In this document: piece by piece, positions 7,725-15,974 of the stretch | Layout of the letters: each line of letters starts with the position of its first letter | Numbering within the stretch: the first letter of the stretch is position 1 | Source: Thermoprotei archaeon | Lineage (GTDB): Archaea > Thermoproteota > Nitrososphaeria > Geothermarchaeales > JDFR-13 | Length of the DNA: 33,768 bases | NCBI GenBank assembly: GCA_015661745.1 | Contig: DQVL01000094.1 | Coordinates: 1-33,768, forward strand | Direction of reading: 5' to 3' | Notes under the pieces: model-generated | What the model saw: the letters and a program-made list of their open reading frames with translations, nothing else | Told to the model about the DNA's origin: nothing | Database searches by the model: none | Made by a program: the position numbers and the translations under genes

Positions 7725-8678
7725 ATGACTGTTTATATAGCTCCAGGTAAACTTATCCTCACCGGGGAATATGCTGTATTATATGGATACCCAGCAGTTG
7801 TATTTTCAATAGATAGATATATAGAAGTGTCGATTGAAAACCACCAAGGTTTCCAAATCGAAGTTTATGGCAAAAGACTATGTGGAAGATTTAGTGAGAT
7901 AGCAAAAGAGATCTTTTACCTTAGTCCACAGATATATGAAACATTAAATTTCTATAATAGAAGAGGGTTGAATGTCGAGAATTTAAATATAAAAATTTCA
8001 TCGTCAATACCATTTAAAGGATTGGGTTCTTCCGCGGCAGTTATCACTTGTCTGTCATATGCTCTACTTGATTACAATAATTTAAATTTTTCAAAAGAAG
8101 ACTTACTAAGTGATGTATATAAAATAAAAAGAAAGATAGAGGGAGGGTCACCTACAGATATAATTGCGTCTATATTTGGAGGTATAAACATGGTAAAATA
8201 CTTTGGGGAAAACATAGTTTATAGAAAAATATCAGAAGATATATTTAAAAAAAATAATGTAGACCTATATGCAATATTTACTGGAGAGGAGATTAAAACA
8301 AGTAGTATATTAAGTAATATAATGCAGGAAATAGATAAAATTAGATATAAAAAAGCAATAGTAAGAAGTATAGGTGAATTAGCTGAGGCGGTATGGAACA
8401 ATTTAAAAAATGAAAAAATTAATGATATATTTAAACTTATTAGACTAAACCATTACTTACTCGCTTCTTTAGGTGTGTCAACCAAAACTATAGATACAAT
8501 CGTAAATCATTTTGAAGAAAAGGATAAGGATAGCGTTGTCGTAAAGATTTCGGGTGCCGGTTTTGGTGACTCATTAATTGCTTTGTCTCGAGACTCCAAA
8601 AATATATGTAATGAGTTAGACAATTTTAAATGCATAAAAATAGGAATTGATGTGAAGGGAGTTAGAATAAAGAGATAA
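7725..8678 (+). CDS. GHMP kinase, probable phosphomevalonate kinase
   Basis: GHMP motifs are clear: APGKLILTGEYAVLYGYPAV at residues 6-25, the ATP loop GLGSSAAVITCL, and motif 3 VKISGAGFGDSLIAL. GEYAV instead of GEHAV, and SGAGxGD followed by IAL, resemble bacterial and eukaryotic phosphomevalonate kinases. The EGGSPTDIIAS segment, in contrast, resembles some archaeal mevalonate kinases, so mevalonate kinase is the main alternative. Tight coupling (2-nt gap) to the decarboxylase supports consecutive pathway steps: mevalonate-5-phosphate to mevalonate-5-diphosphate to isopentenyl diphosphate. That would imply the classical pathway rather than the modified archaeal phosphomevalonate dehydratase route. 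Length 317 aa. Confidence 0.65.
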   Translation: MTVYIAPGKLILTGEYAVLYGYPAVVFSIDRYIEVSIENHQGFQIEVYGKRLCGRFSEIAKEIFYLSPQIYETLNFYNRRGLNVENLNIKISSSIPFKGLGSSAAVITCLSYALLDYNNLNFSKEDLLSDVYKIKRKIEGGSPTDIIASIFGGINMVKYFGENIVYRKISEDIFKKNNVDLYAIFTGEEIKTSSILSNIMQEIDKIRYKKAIVRSIGELAEAVWNNLKNEKINDIFKLIRLNHYLLASLGVSTKTIDTIVNHFEEKDKDSVVVKISGAGFGDSLIALSRDSKNICNELDNFKCIKIGIDVKGVRIKR

Positions 8679-8743
8679 AATAGAATTTTTACTTAAAATT
8701 TAATAAAAATATATAGATTGAGGAAAAGATATTGAAATTGTGA

Positions 8744-8851
8744 GCGGGGGTTCCCCTAGCCTGGCCAACGGGGGCGGACTTAAGATCTCCCAATTTGGGA
8801 TAAGCTATCCGCTGGCTTAGGCCTTCGTGGGTTCAAATCCCACCCCCCGCA
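8744..8851 (+). tRNA. tRNA-Leu(TAA) with 22-nt intron
   Basis: This is a class II tRNA: acceptor GCGGGGG/CCCCCGC, long variable arm TGGCTTAGGCCTTC, T-arm GTGGG-TTCAAAT-CCCAC. The anticodon stem is GCGGA/TCCGC with loop CTTAAGA, anticodon TAA. The intron is 8785-8806, after position 37. Nucleotides 32-35 (CTTA) pair fully with TAAG before the last two intron bases, and TCCC/GGGA forms the intron helix, so the bulge-helix-bulge is perfect. CCA is not encoded. An AT-rich TATA-like stretch lies about 30 nt upstream. Confidence 0.94.
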
Positions 8852-8928
8852 TCACCAAAATAAGTTAGGTTAGAACATTCTTGACAACAGAACACCATTT
8901 AATTTTCAATATAAAATACCCTGTAAAG

Positions 8929-9015
8929 TGGGCCCGCCGGGATTTGAACCCGGGACCTGCGGCTCCGAAGGCTTACGGTATTGACGCCGCCCTATCCTGG
9001 CTAGGCCACGGGCCC
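8929..9015 (-). tRNA. tRNA-Arg(TCG) with 12-nt intron at position 29/30
   Basis: Acceptor GGGCCCG/CGGGCCC, T-arm CCGGG-TTCAAAT-CCCGG and loop CTTCGGA give anticodon TCG. The stem GCGGC/GCCGC closes only after removing the 12 nt TCAATACCGTAA (8984-8973) between positions 29 and 30. The last six intron bases, CCGTAA, equal those of the intron in tRNA-Arg(CCT) at 757-843. CCGT pairs with positions 24-27 and AA forms the 3' bulge. No CCA is encoded. It is divergent from the phosphohexomutase, 53 bp away. Confidence 0.93.
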
Positions 9016-9068
9016 GAAAATTGATGCTCTTTAAACTTAAATTACAATTAAACTATGAAAATTACTGT

Positions 9069-10463
9069 ATGATAAACATTTTCGGAACTTCTGGAGTAAG
9101 AGGTATATTAGGAAAGACACACACCATTGAAGATATAATAAATATAACGTATTCCATAAATGAGTTCTTCAAAGGTAGAGATGTAATAATAGGATATGAC
9201 TGTAGAAAACATTCTCTACCATTAGCATACATAGCCGCATCGTCATTACTGTTATATGGTACATACGTGGCGATGGCTGGAGTTATATCTACTCCCTCGA
9301 TGCAACTATATCTTAAGAAGAAAAATTTTAACTATGGGATAATGTTCACAGCTAGCCATAATCCTAAACAATATTTTGGATTGAAGGTATTCGATAATAA
9401 TGGCGTCGAAATTAGTGAGGATGTCGAAAGAAGAATAAGTGATATTTACTTCTCTTCATTGGAAAGACCTGGAAAAGAGAAAATTACATGGGAAAAATCA
9501 AAATTAAGAATGGAGGACATCACAGAAAACCTAATTGAGGAATATATAGAAGAAGTTGACCACTTATTTCCATTTTTCAATGAAAAAATAAAGAATTTTA
9601 AGATTGCTGCAGATTATTGTAACTGTAGTACAATAAATACAGCAGGAAGATATCTTTCTAATACGTTTCCTAATATAATCCATATAAACAACAGGCTAGA
9701 TGGGCATTTCCCTAGTAGAGAGCCAGAGCCGACGCCCGACAACATCCGTAAAATAGTTAATGAATTAAAAGGTAAAATAGATATAGGTGTGTCCTTTGAT
9801 GGAGATGGAGACCGGGGAGTAATCTTTGATGGACATGGAAAAATATATTGGGGAGATGAAATTGGAGTTATCGTATCTCTAATTCTAAAAGATTACCTTG
9901 GAATAGATACTGTTGTGACACCTATTTCCTCAAGCACAATTGTAAATGACGTTCTTACCAAAGCGGGAGTCAAGGTTATATGGACTAAGGTCGGCGCAAA
10001 AAATGTGGTAAACTATATGCTACAAAAAAAGATAAATTTGGGATTTGAGGAGAATGGTGGATTGATATATCTACCTCACATAAGTGGTCGAGACGGACTT
10101 ATAACTTTACTATTTACTTTAAAGGCGATTGAAAAAGAAAATACTAGTATATGGGAGATAAGAAATAAATTACCTAAGACATACATCATAAAACGGTCAA
10201 TATATGTTGAAAATGATAAAAGTAAAGTCTTTAATATGTTAAAAGAAACTATTCAAGCTAAATATGATAAAGAAATAGAGGATACTATAAATATAGATGG
10301 GATTAAACTTTTCCTCAAGGATAAAGTATCTATCTTAATTAGACCTAGTGGAACAGAACCTAAAATTAGGATATTTACCGAGGCAGATACTAAAGAAAAA
10401 GCTGATAAAATATCTTCAGAAATTATTGAAACTGCCTTAGAATTGATGGAAAAACTCGCCTAA
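9069..10463 (+). CDS. Phosphohexomutase (phosphoglucosamine/phosphomannomutase family)
   Basis: Alpha-D-phosphohexomutases interconvert hexose-1- and hexose-6-phosphates for sugar-nucleotide synthesis. The four domains are visible: N-terminal FGTSGVRG (5-12), the phosphoserine loop TASHNPKQYFG with Ser96, the Mg2+ loop DGDGDRG (244-250), sugar-binding FEENGGLIYLPH, and the phosphate-binding RPSGTEPKIRIF (from residue 425). I use the ATG at 9069 because MINIFGTSGVRG is the normal start. The extra 16 residues obtained from 9021 would extend into the promoter region next to tRNA-Arg, and CTTTAAACTT near 9031 looks like a TATA box. Substrate (glucosamine, mannose or glucose phosphate) cannot be decided. 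Confidence 0.92.
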   Translation: MINIFGTSGVRGILGKTHTIEDIINITYSINEFFKGRDVIIGYDCRKHSLPLAYIAASSLLLYGTYVAMAGVISTPSMQLYLKKKNFNYGIMFTASHNPKQYFGLKVFDNNGVEISEDVERRISDIYFSSLERPGKEKITWEKSKLRMEDITENLIEEYIEEVDHLFPFFNEKIKNFKIAADYCNCSTINTAGRYLSNTFPNIIHINNRLDGHFPSREPEPTPDNIRKIVNELKGKIDIGVSFDGDGDRGVIFDGHGKIYWGDEIGVIVSLILKDYLGIDTVVTPISSSTIVNDVLTKAGVKVIWTKVGAKNVVNYMLQKKINLGFEENGGLIYLPHISGRDGLITLLFTLKAIEKENTSIWEIRNKLPKTYIIKRSIYVENDKSKVFNMLKETIQAKYDKEIEDTINIDGIKLFLKDKVSILIRPSGTEPKIRIFTEADTKEKADKISSEIIETALELMEKLA

Positions 10464-11417
10464 TCAATCGAATGTATGTATATAGCCTGTTGGTTCTATC
10501 CTAATGAATTTTCCATTGTATTTAACATATACTCCAGACCCTTCATAAATCCTTCCTATCCTCACTAAACCATATTTTTTTAAACTTCTTTCATCTATTT
10601 TATCACATATAAATATGCCTCTATATTCCTCACCACCATAAAATACATACTTGATTAATCTCTTGATGTCATCTTGGTCATCAAATAAATTTAAGAGCTT
10701 CTTATGAGCTGGTATGTTATCTACGACTATCTTAACATTCGACATACTACTTATTGTGTTTAGGGACCTAGCGAGTCCATCACTGGAGTCTATAGATGCA
10801 ATTACTCCCAAATCATTAACTATAGAGGGATAGAGATTTAGATTTGGAGAGGGATAAAGAAATTCGTTTATGGCTTCATCATATATATCTATAAAATCTA
10901 AAGGATTCTTTATTCCCATAAGAAAATCGAGACCTAGTCTGGTCAGCCCAAAATATCCATCTACATATACATACATACCGGGAGATGCTTTAGACCAAAG
11001 AGGCAACTCCTTCGAACCCAAAGAAACAGTAAAGACTGATATAAATGGATCCTTTGTATAATTTGTATCCCATTTATAACACCCATTTACACCATACTTC
11101 TTAAAGACCCGATCTAATCCAAACTTAAACTCCCTCAGGATATATCTTCTAACGATTTTTAATCCAATAGAGATTCCCACCGATAATGGATAAAGCCCTT
11201 TTATATAAATATCACTTAGCGAGGCTAACACAGCTTTATATATAGTGGAGCGATAAGGCATTAATACTGGCTTATCAGTACTAAAAACATAAGAATCAAT
11301 ATTGGTATAGATATTAAGATTAAAATCTTTAACATATTTTTTTGCCACATCATCCTTTAAACATGACTCAATATGAAAAAAAGATATTATATCATCTTCA
11401 TTTAAGACATTCATCAC
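10464..11417 (-). CDS. ThiL-like thiamine-monophosphate kinase
   Basis: This is a member of the PurM/ThiL ATP-binding superfamily. ThiL phosphorylates thiamine monophosphate to the diphosphate cofactor. Recognisable elements are the aspartate-rich segment near the N-terminus, the central SIDSSDGLARSLNTISS (usual MxDxSDGLxxDLxxI), FYGGEEYRGIF (usual GGEDYELLF) and the closing TGYIHTF (GYxH). Several motifs are less conserved than in standard ThiL (GGEEY, and a SDIYIKG segment in place of SDLAAMG), so a related kinase is possible. The stop abuts the convergent phosphohexomutase with no gap. It lies near tRNA-Thr, divergently. Length 317 aa. Confidence 0.75.
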   Translation of the reverse strand: MMNVLNEDDIISFFHIESCLKDDVAKKYVKDFNLNIYTNIDSYVFSTDKPVLMPYRSTIYKAVLASLSDIYIKGLYPLSVGISIGLKIVRRYILREFKFGLDRVFKKYGVNGCYKWDTNYTKDPFISVFTVSLGSKELPLWSKASPGMYVYVDGYFGLTRLGLDFLMGIKNPLDFIDIYDEAINEFLYPSPNLNLYPSIVNDLGVIASIDSSDGLARSLNTISSMSNVKIVVDNIPAHKKLLNLFDDQDDIKRLIKYVFYGGEEYRGIFICDKIDERSLKKYGLVRIGRIYEGSGVYVKYNGKFIRIEPTGYIHTFD

Positions 11418-11476
11418 CGGAATATAATAAATGAATAAAAATTAATAATTGAGTAGCATAAAACATAAGTATATGA

Positions 11477-11568
11477 GCCCCGGTAGCTCAGCGGTGGAGC
11501 GGCGGCCTTGTACAGCTGTGTTAACTAAAGAGAGCCGCAGGTCGGGGGTTCAAATCCCCCCCGGGGCT
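11477..11568 (+). tRNA. tRNA-Thr(TGT) with 20-nt intron
   Basis: Acceptor GCCCCGG/CCGGGGC, D-arm GCTC/GAGC, T-arm GGGGG-TTCAAAT-CCCCC, anticodon stem GCGGC/GCCGC and loop CTTGTAA give anticodon TGT. The intron is 11513-11532, after position 37. Only three of the four central helix pairs form (CTT with AAG), so this is the most relaxed splice motif in the window. No CCA is encoded. Confidence 0.92.
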
Positions 11569-11644
11569 CTATACAATGTATTAGGTATATAAAATTAAAC
11601 AAATTATGATTATGACTTAACTAATATTATTTAGATGATAGTAA

Positions 11645-12385
11645 ATGAATGATTTTTATAACATTTACAATCCAAGTACAGACGACATAATAAATGCATT
11701 TAACATAGCAAGAAAAAATGGATATGTACTAATATTAGTTGGAAATTTTTCGATATACTATAAAGGACGAGCAACATCCCAAATATCTACAGGTGATAGG
11801 ATTCTGATACTAAAGGAAGACGGTAGTTTAATAATCCATAGACCAAAGGGATATAAACCCGTAAACTGGCAACCACATACAGATAGGATTAAGATTGAAC
11901 AGAGAAATGATGATCTAATAATTTCTTTCATTAGGAAGAAGCCTAGAGAAACCGTATCTATAATTTTAAATAAAACATATGTGGTATATTATGGTAAACT
12001 AAGGGATATAGCAAGATTTGAGATGCATCTCACTGAAGAAGATTTAAAAAAATTTCTAAAAAAGCATCCTGAATATATTGACGACGGAATAAGAATAACA
12101 AGAGAAGAATATGATATTGGCATCGGTAAGATAGATCTCTTAGGTAGAGACAGGGAGGGAAACATTGTAATCATAGAATTAAAGAAGGGTAAAATAGGGA
12201 ATACCGAGGTTCTTCAATTGAACCGTTATGTTCAACATTATAGAAAAACAAATCCACGGGTTAGGGGTATAATAATTGGATCATCCATAACAAATTCAGC
12301 AAAAATTCTTATTGAAAATCTCAAATTAGAATTTAAAAGGATTGACTTAAGAAAAATATCAACTATAACGTCCAAAAGCGATTAG
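11645..12385 (+). CDS. nucS: Mismatch-specific endonuclease NucS/EndoMS
   Basis: NucS/EndoMS cuts both strands at mismatches and replaces MutS-MutL repair in many archaea and actinobacteria. Family landmarks are GRATSQISTGDRILILKEDG (41-60), GYKPVNWQP (69-77), the linker TEEDLKKFLKKHP, and the nuclease core with D164 (GKIDLLGRD), E178 and K180 (IIELKKG), then the QLNRYVQHY helix. All catalytic positions are kept. Length, 246 aa, is typical. The C-terminus carries no obvious PCNA-interacting motif, which many homologues have. It is followed after 73 bp by the Sm-like gene in the same direction. Confidence 0.95.
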   Translation: MNDFYNIYNPSTDDIINAFNIARKNGYVLILVGNFSIYYKGRATSQISTGDRILILKEDGSLIIHRPKGYKPVNWQPHTDRIKIEQRNDDLIISFIRKKPRETVSIILNKTYVVYYGKLRDIARFEMHLTEEDLKKFLKKHPEYIDDGIRITREEYDIGIGKIDLLGRDREGNIVIIELKKGKIGNTEVLQLNRYVQHYRKTNPRVRGIIIGSSITNSAKILIENLKLEFKRIDLRKISTITSKSD

Positions 12386-12458
12386 ATATATATATATTGG
12401 GAACCTTCAATATAGTTATGCTTAAAAGATATGGTATAATGTATCTTGGTGGAGGAAG

Positions 12459-12707
12459 ATGCAGGAGGGAAGAAATACAGAAATAACTAAAAACCCCTTA
12501 GCTATTATATATAGACATGTTGGAGAAGAAATAACAGTAATTCTGAAAACTGGAGAGAAATACTCTGGACTGCTAAGTAAGGTTGATAATTACATGAATC
12601 TACTTATAGAGAATGCTGTTGAGGAAATGGGAGAAAAATCTACTAGATACGGAACTGTTCTTATAAGGGGCAACAATATTCTTTTAATTAAGCTAAATAG
12701 CTTATAA
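12459..12707 (+). CDS. Sm-like archaeal protein (LSm/SmAP)
   Basis: This 82-residue Sm fold protein has Sm1 motif GEEITVILKTGEKYSGLLSK followed by DNYMNLLIENA, and the Sm2 motif RGNNILLI. Archaeal Sm-like proteins form heptameric or hexameric rings that bind U-rich RNA and take part in RNA metabolism, including tRNA-derived species. The ATG at 12459 is preceded by GGTGGAGGA. The SAM synthetase gene follows after about 20-30 nt in the same direction, so the two are probably one operon. Confidence 0.93.
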   Translation: MQEGRNTEITKNPLAIIYRHVGEEITVILKTGEKYSGLLSKVDNYMNLLIENAVEEMGEKSTRYGTVLIRGNNILLIKLNSL

Positions 12708-12740
12708 AACAATGAAAAATCATTAAAGGTGAGAAGGAAA

Positions 12741-13940
12741 GTGATTGGGATTGAGACACTTATGAGAAAACCTGTTAAGAAAATGAAAATCGAACTTGTA
12801 GAGAGGAAGGGATTGGGACATCCCGACCATATCATCGATGCCGTATGCGAGGAAATATCTAAATCCTTAAGTAGATATTACCTTAAAAAATATGGGATGA
12901 TTCTACATCATAATGTAGATAAGGGATTAATAGTAGGGGGAGAGTCGGAGCCAAAGTTTGGCGGGGGAGTATTGACAAAACCAATTGAGATGTATATAGC
13001 TGGAAGAGCGTACTATGAAGAAGAAGATGAAGTACATGACATAGCAAAAGAAGCCGTTAAGAAATATATTAGTGAAAATTTTATGCATTTAGATCCCATA
13101 AAACACATGAATATTTACATTTTACTTAGGAGGGGAGCCAGTGAACTTGCAAGCCTTATAAAGGCAGGAAAAATTCCATTATCCAATGATACCTCTTTTG
13201 GAGTAGGTTATTATCCTTACTCTCCATTGGAAAAGATAGTTTTAGAAATAGAGAAGTTTTTAAATAGTAGAAGAATTAAAGAGGAATTCCCATATATAGG
13301 AGAAGATATAAAAATTGCTGGATTAAGGATTAATAAAAAGGTCAATTTGACACTAGCCATTGCTATAGTTGATAGATATGTTAATGGTATAAGGGAATAT
13401 GTCAGAATAAAAAAAGAGATCCTAAATCTTGTAGAGGATTTTATTAGAAACGATGAAGAATTTGATGAATATAAAAGCAAGATATTCATGAATACAGCAG
13501 ATAATTTAAAAACGAAGAATATTTACTTAACAGTTACTGGAACATCAGCTGAAATGGGAGATGATGCTAATACAGGCAGAGGGAATAGAGTTAATGGATT
13601 GATAACTCCTAATAGGTTTATGAGTCTAGAGGCAGTGGCAGGTAAGAATCCAATTAATCATGTAGGGAAGATTTATAATGTTTTAGCTTTTGAAATAAGT
13701 AAGAAAATTTATCTAGAATTAAGTGATTATATCGAAGAAGTTTATGTAAGAATACTGAGTAGAATAGGATATGAGATAACAAATCCCCAGATAGTCAATG
13801 TAATGTATGTACCAAAGAAAAAAATAAAGAAGAAGGTTTTGAACTACGAAATACAACGGATAATAGAAGATAATTTCACGATTGATCGATTCAGAAATTT
13901 AACGAAAGAGATTCTAGAGGGCAAATACTTGCTATTTTAA
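12741..13940 (+). CDS. Archaeal-type S-adenosylmethionine synthetase
   Basis: It makes SAM from methionine and ATP. The sequence is of the archaeal class, only distantly related to bacterial MetK: ELVERKGLGHPDHIIDAVCEE, HHNVDKGLIVGGESEPKFGGG, TGTSAEMGDDANTGRGNRVNG and the GKNPINHVGKIYN segment. Start choice: GTG at 12741 has GGTGA (12728-12732) 8 nt upstream, whereas the GTG at 12729 lies within that Shine-Dalgarno, so I use 12741 (399 aa). It follows the Sm-like gene closely. The RIO2 gene ends 12 nt beyond its stop, convergently. Confidence 0.95.
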   Translation: MIGIETLMRKPVKKMKIELVERKGLGHPDHIIDAVCEEISKSLSRYYLKKYGMILHHNVDKGLIVGGESEPKFGGGVLTKPIEMYIAGRAYYEEEDEVHDIAKEAVKKYISENFMHLDPIKHMNIYILLRRGASELASLIKAGKIPLSNDTSFGVGYYPYSPLEKIVLEIEKFLNSRRIKEEFPYIGEDIKIAGLRINKKVNLTLAIAIVDRYVNGIREYVRIKKEILNLVEDFIRNDEEFDEYKSKIFMNTADNLKTKNIYLTVTGTSAEMGDDANTGRGNRVNGLITPNRFMSLEAVAGKNPINHVGKIYNVLAFEISKKIYLELSDYIEEVYVRILSRIGYEITNPQIVNVMYVPKKKIKKKVLNYEIQRIIEDNFTIDRFRNLTKEILEGKYLLF

Positions 13941-13952
13941 CTGCACAAATTT

Positions 13953-14852
13953 TCATTTAATTAATTCAAAACCATATTTAGAAAGCAATTTTATAACGGA
14001 CTTATATTTAACATTATACCTTCTAATGAAGTATCTTACTATGTTCTTTATATCTCTATTTAATAATTCTTGTGCCCTGGGGTCATCTGATCTTACCGCT
14101 TGAGGCCAATCGATGAATACCACCTTTTTATTTCTCAAGATGAATATATTAAATTGACTTAAATCTCCATTAACATATCCAAGATCATAAATTACTTTTA
14201 TTCCACTAATAATTTGTTCTAAAAAATTATTAACTTCATTTTCCTCTAAGTCAATATCATTTAATAACATACCATCCAAGAAATCCATTAACAACATATG
14301 CATAATTCTATAAACCGGCCTCGGAACAGATGCTCCTCTTAAATATAAATACCTCAGAATTTCAAACTCACGTTTAGCCGCGTAAATATTTCTATATATC
14401 CATGGAGTCCATTTTTCAACAGGTCCATATTTCCTTTTTTTCCTTACATGCTTGAAGCTTATACGTCCCAGTCTAAAAACTTTTAATGAATATTTTTTAT
14501 CGTCATATCCAAGCACTTCAATTATATCCGATTCTTTACCAACGCCTATTTGCCTGCCAACACCCCTAATTAATCCCCTATCCGAAAATTTTTTTAGGGC
14601 TAGAAGATCTGCCCCTCTAGTATATAACCGTATTCCTTCATAAGGCTGCTGGAAAAACTCGACCAAACCATATCTATTTAATTTTCTAATACATTGTCGT
14701 AAATAATCTTCCTTAAATAATTTTTGCCTAGTAAGGAGCTCTAGGGGAACCCGTTCGTAATTTCGAGAATAATAAAATACTTTTTTAAGAAGCCACCACT
14801 CACAACCAGATAATTCTTTAGCATACATAACAATTTTATTTAATCCAACCAT
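13953..14852 (-). CDS. rio2: RIO2-type serine protein kinase
   Basis: RIO2 kinases/ATPases act in late small-subunit ribosome maturation. The N-terminal winged helix (about 10-90) is characteristic of RIO2. The kinase core has the nucleotide loop GVGKESDI (103-110), Lys124, the catalytic loop NGDLSQFNI with D230 and N235, and the metal aspartate in IDWPQAV (D248). One oddity is that the usual HGDLSxFN reads NGDLSQFN (N228 for His). Aspartates are intact, so activity is plausible. Length, 299 aa, is normal. M9 is a possible alternative start. It is divergent from the RecA-fold gene. Confidence 0.93.
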   Translation of the reverse strand: MVGLNKIVMYAKELSGCEWWLLKKVFYYSRNYERVPLELLTRQKLFKEDYLRQCIRKLNRYGLVEFFQQPYEGIRLYTRGADLLALKKFSDRGLIRGVGRQIGVGKESDIIEVLGYDDKKYSLKVFRLGRISFKHVRKKRKYGPVEKWTPWIYRNIYAAKREFEILRYLYLRGASVPRPVYRIMHMLLMDFLDGMLLNDIDLEENEVNNFLEQIISGIKVIYDLGYVNGDLSQFNIFILRNKKVVFIDWPQAVRSDDPRAQELLNRDIKNIVRYFIRRYNVKYKSVIKLLSKYGFELIK

Positions 14853-14926
14853 CTATTTTCAACACCATAATTTAAGAACAGCAACTGAAGAAAAAATTTT
14901 TGATGAGAGTAACAAGAGGTTACTAT

Positions 14927-15580
14927 ATGGATATAAATATCATAAAAAATCTATATATTAAGCAAGATACACCAATATCAACGGGATATAATGAACTGGA
15001 TATCATGTTAGACGGAGGGATAAAACCGTATAACTCATACCTAATATATGGAGAAGCGGGTGTAGGGAAAACATTACTACTATCAAAAATAATAAAAGAG
15101 GCAATAAAAGGGAGAAATAAAATTTTTATAGCTACCTATAAAGATGATATATTAAGAAATATTGATGATAAAATTAAGGATAAGTTATCCAACTTAATAT
15201 TTTATATTAGACCAAAAAACTTAGAGAAACTAATTAAATCTATGGAGGACATACTAAAAACTCCTGAAACGAGAAGGTTAATTGCAATAGATGATTTAAA
15301 TCATTTAATAGGTAATAAAGATGGTTCCGAATCTAAGGATCTACTTAAATTTATATGGAGTTCTAAAAAATTAGTAAATAGATGGGGAGCCTCATTAATT
15401 ATCGTTACTGGAATTTCTCAGATTGTAGGTAACATGAGCTTTTATATACCAAAGGGATTATCTAGATATAAACATGTATTCAACTACATATTGATAGTCA
15501 CAAAGGTAGATGATAAGACAGTCCGTATATCAGATATAATTAGATCTAAATCAGCTATAATTGAGATATTTAGAACCTGA
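14927..15580 (+). CDS. RecA-superfamily ATPase, RadA/RadB/KaiC-like paralogue
   Basis: This is a single RecA-fold domain of 217 aa. STGYNELDIMLDGGI (18-32) is the signature that precedes the P-loop in RadA/RadB/KaiC proteins. The Walker A is GEAGVGKT (42-49) and Walker B RLIAIDDLNHL (117-127). A late strand VTKVDDKTVRISDIIRSKS resembles the core end of RecA paralogues. There is no N-terminal helix-hairpin-helix domain, so it is not the RadA recombinase itself but a RadB or aRadC-like paralogue. The start at 14927 has GAGGT (14916-14920) at good spacing; TTG 14900 and ATG 14903 are alternatives. It is followed after 46 nt by a small unknown gene. Confidence 0.8.
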   Translation: MDINIIKNLYIKQDTPISTGYNELDIMLDGGIKPYNSYLIYGEAGVGKTLLLSKIIKEAIKGRNKIFIATYKDDILRNIDDKIKDKLSNLIFYIRPKNLEKLIKSMEDILKTPETRRLIAIDDLNHLIGNKDGSESKDLLKFIWSSKKLVNRWGASLIIVTGISQIVGNMSFYIPKGLSRYKHVFNYILIVTKVDDKTVRISDIIRSKSAIIEIFRT

Positions 15581-15626
15581 AAATTTCAATATATTTCAAT
15601 ATATTATTCTAATTATAAGTATAGTA

Positions 15627-15974
15627 ATGAAGAAATTTAGTGTTCTAGACGCGAAAAAAGTGTTATATAGTATTTTGAATGGCGAGTTAGATAGAAAAAA
15701 GGGATTAGAGAAACTGGCTAGCATTAAAACAAAAAATAAAGTATTAAAAGGCTATATTTTTGGTGTTACCTCTATACTTGACAAAAAATATAAGAGATAC
15801 TCGTTTAATGTAGAAAATGCAAATCTTAAAGACTTGAAAAGGTTAGAAAAAATAATGTCTGAGTTGGGAAATAACAGGTTCCTTTCTGATTTCGAAAAGG
15901 GATATTTCCTATCATGGAAGGACTATCTCCAATATATTCTACGAAAATTAGGGAGGGGGATATATAACCAATAA
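15627..15974 (+). CDS. Small helical protein of unknown function
   Basis: This 115-residue, highly basic protein predicted to be mostly helical is not recognised. It starts MKKFSVLDAKKVLYSILNG and carries a Lys-rich middle (KKYKRYSFN). No cysteines, metal sites or membrane segments are visible. An in-frame ATG at 15561 would add 22 residues that overlap the previous gene and include an unlikely hydrophobic stretch, so I use 15627. It lies downstream of the RecA-fold ATPase in the same direction (46-nt gap) and overlaps the next, convergent gene by 27 nt. A functional link with the ATPase is only inferred from order. Confidence 0.55.
   Translation: MKKFSVLDAKKVLYSILNGELDRKKGLEKLASIKTKNKVLKGYIFGVTSILDKKYKRYSFNVENANLKDLKRLEKIMSELGNNRFLSDFEKGYFLSWKDYLQYILRKLGRGIYNQ

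Noticed and set aside
9021..9068. Upstream start for the phosphohexomutase adding 16 residues
   Set aside because: The extension precedes the conserved MINIFGTSGVRG start, has low similarity to the family and covers the probable promoter.
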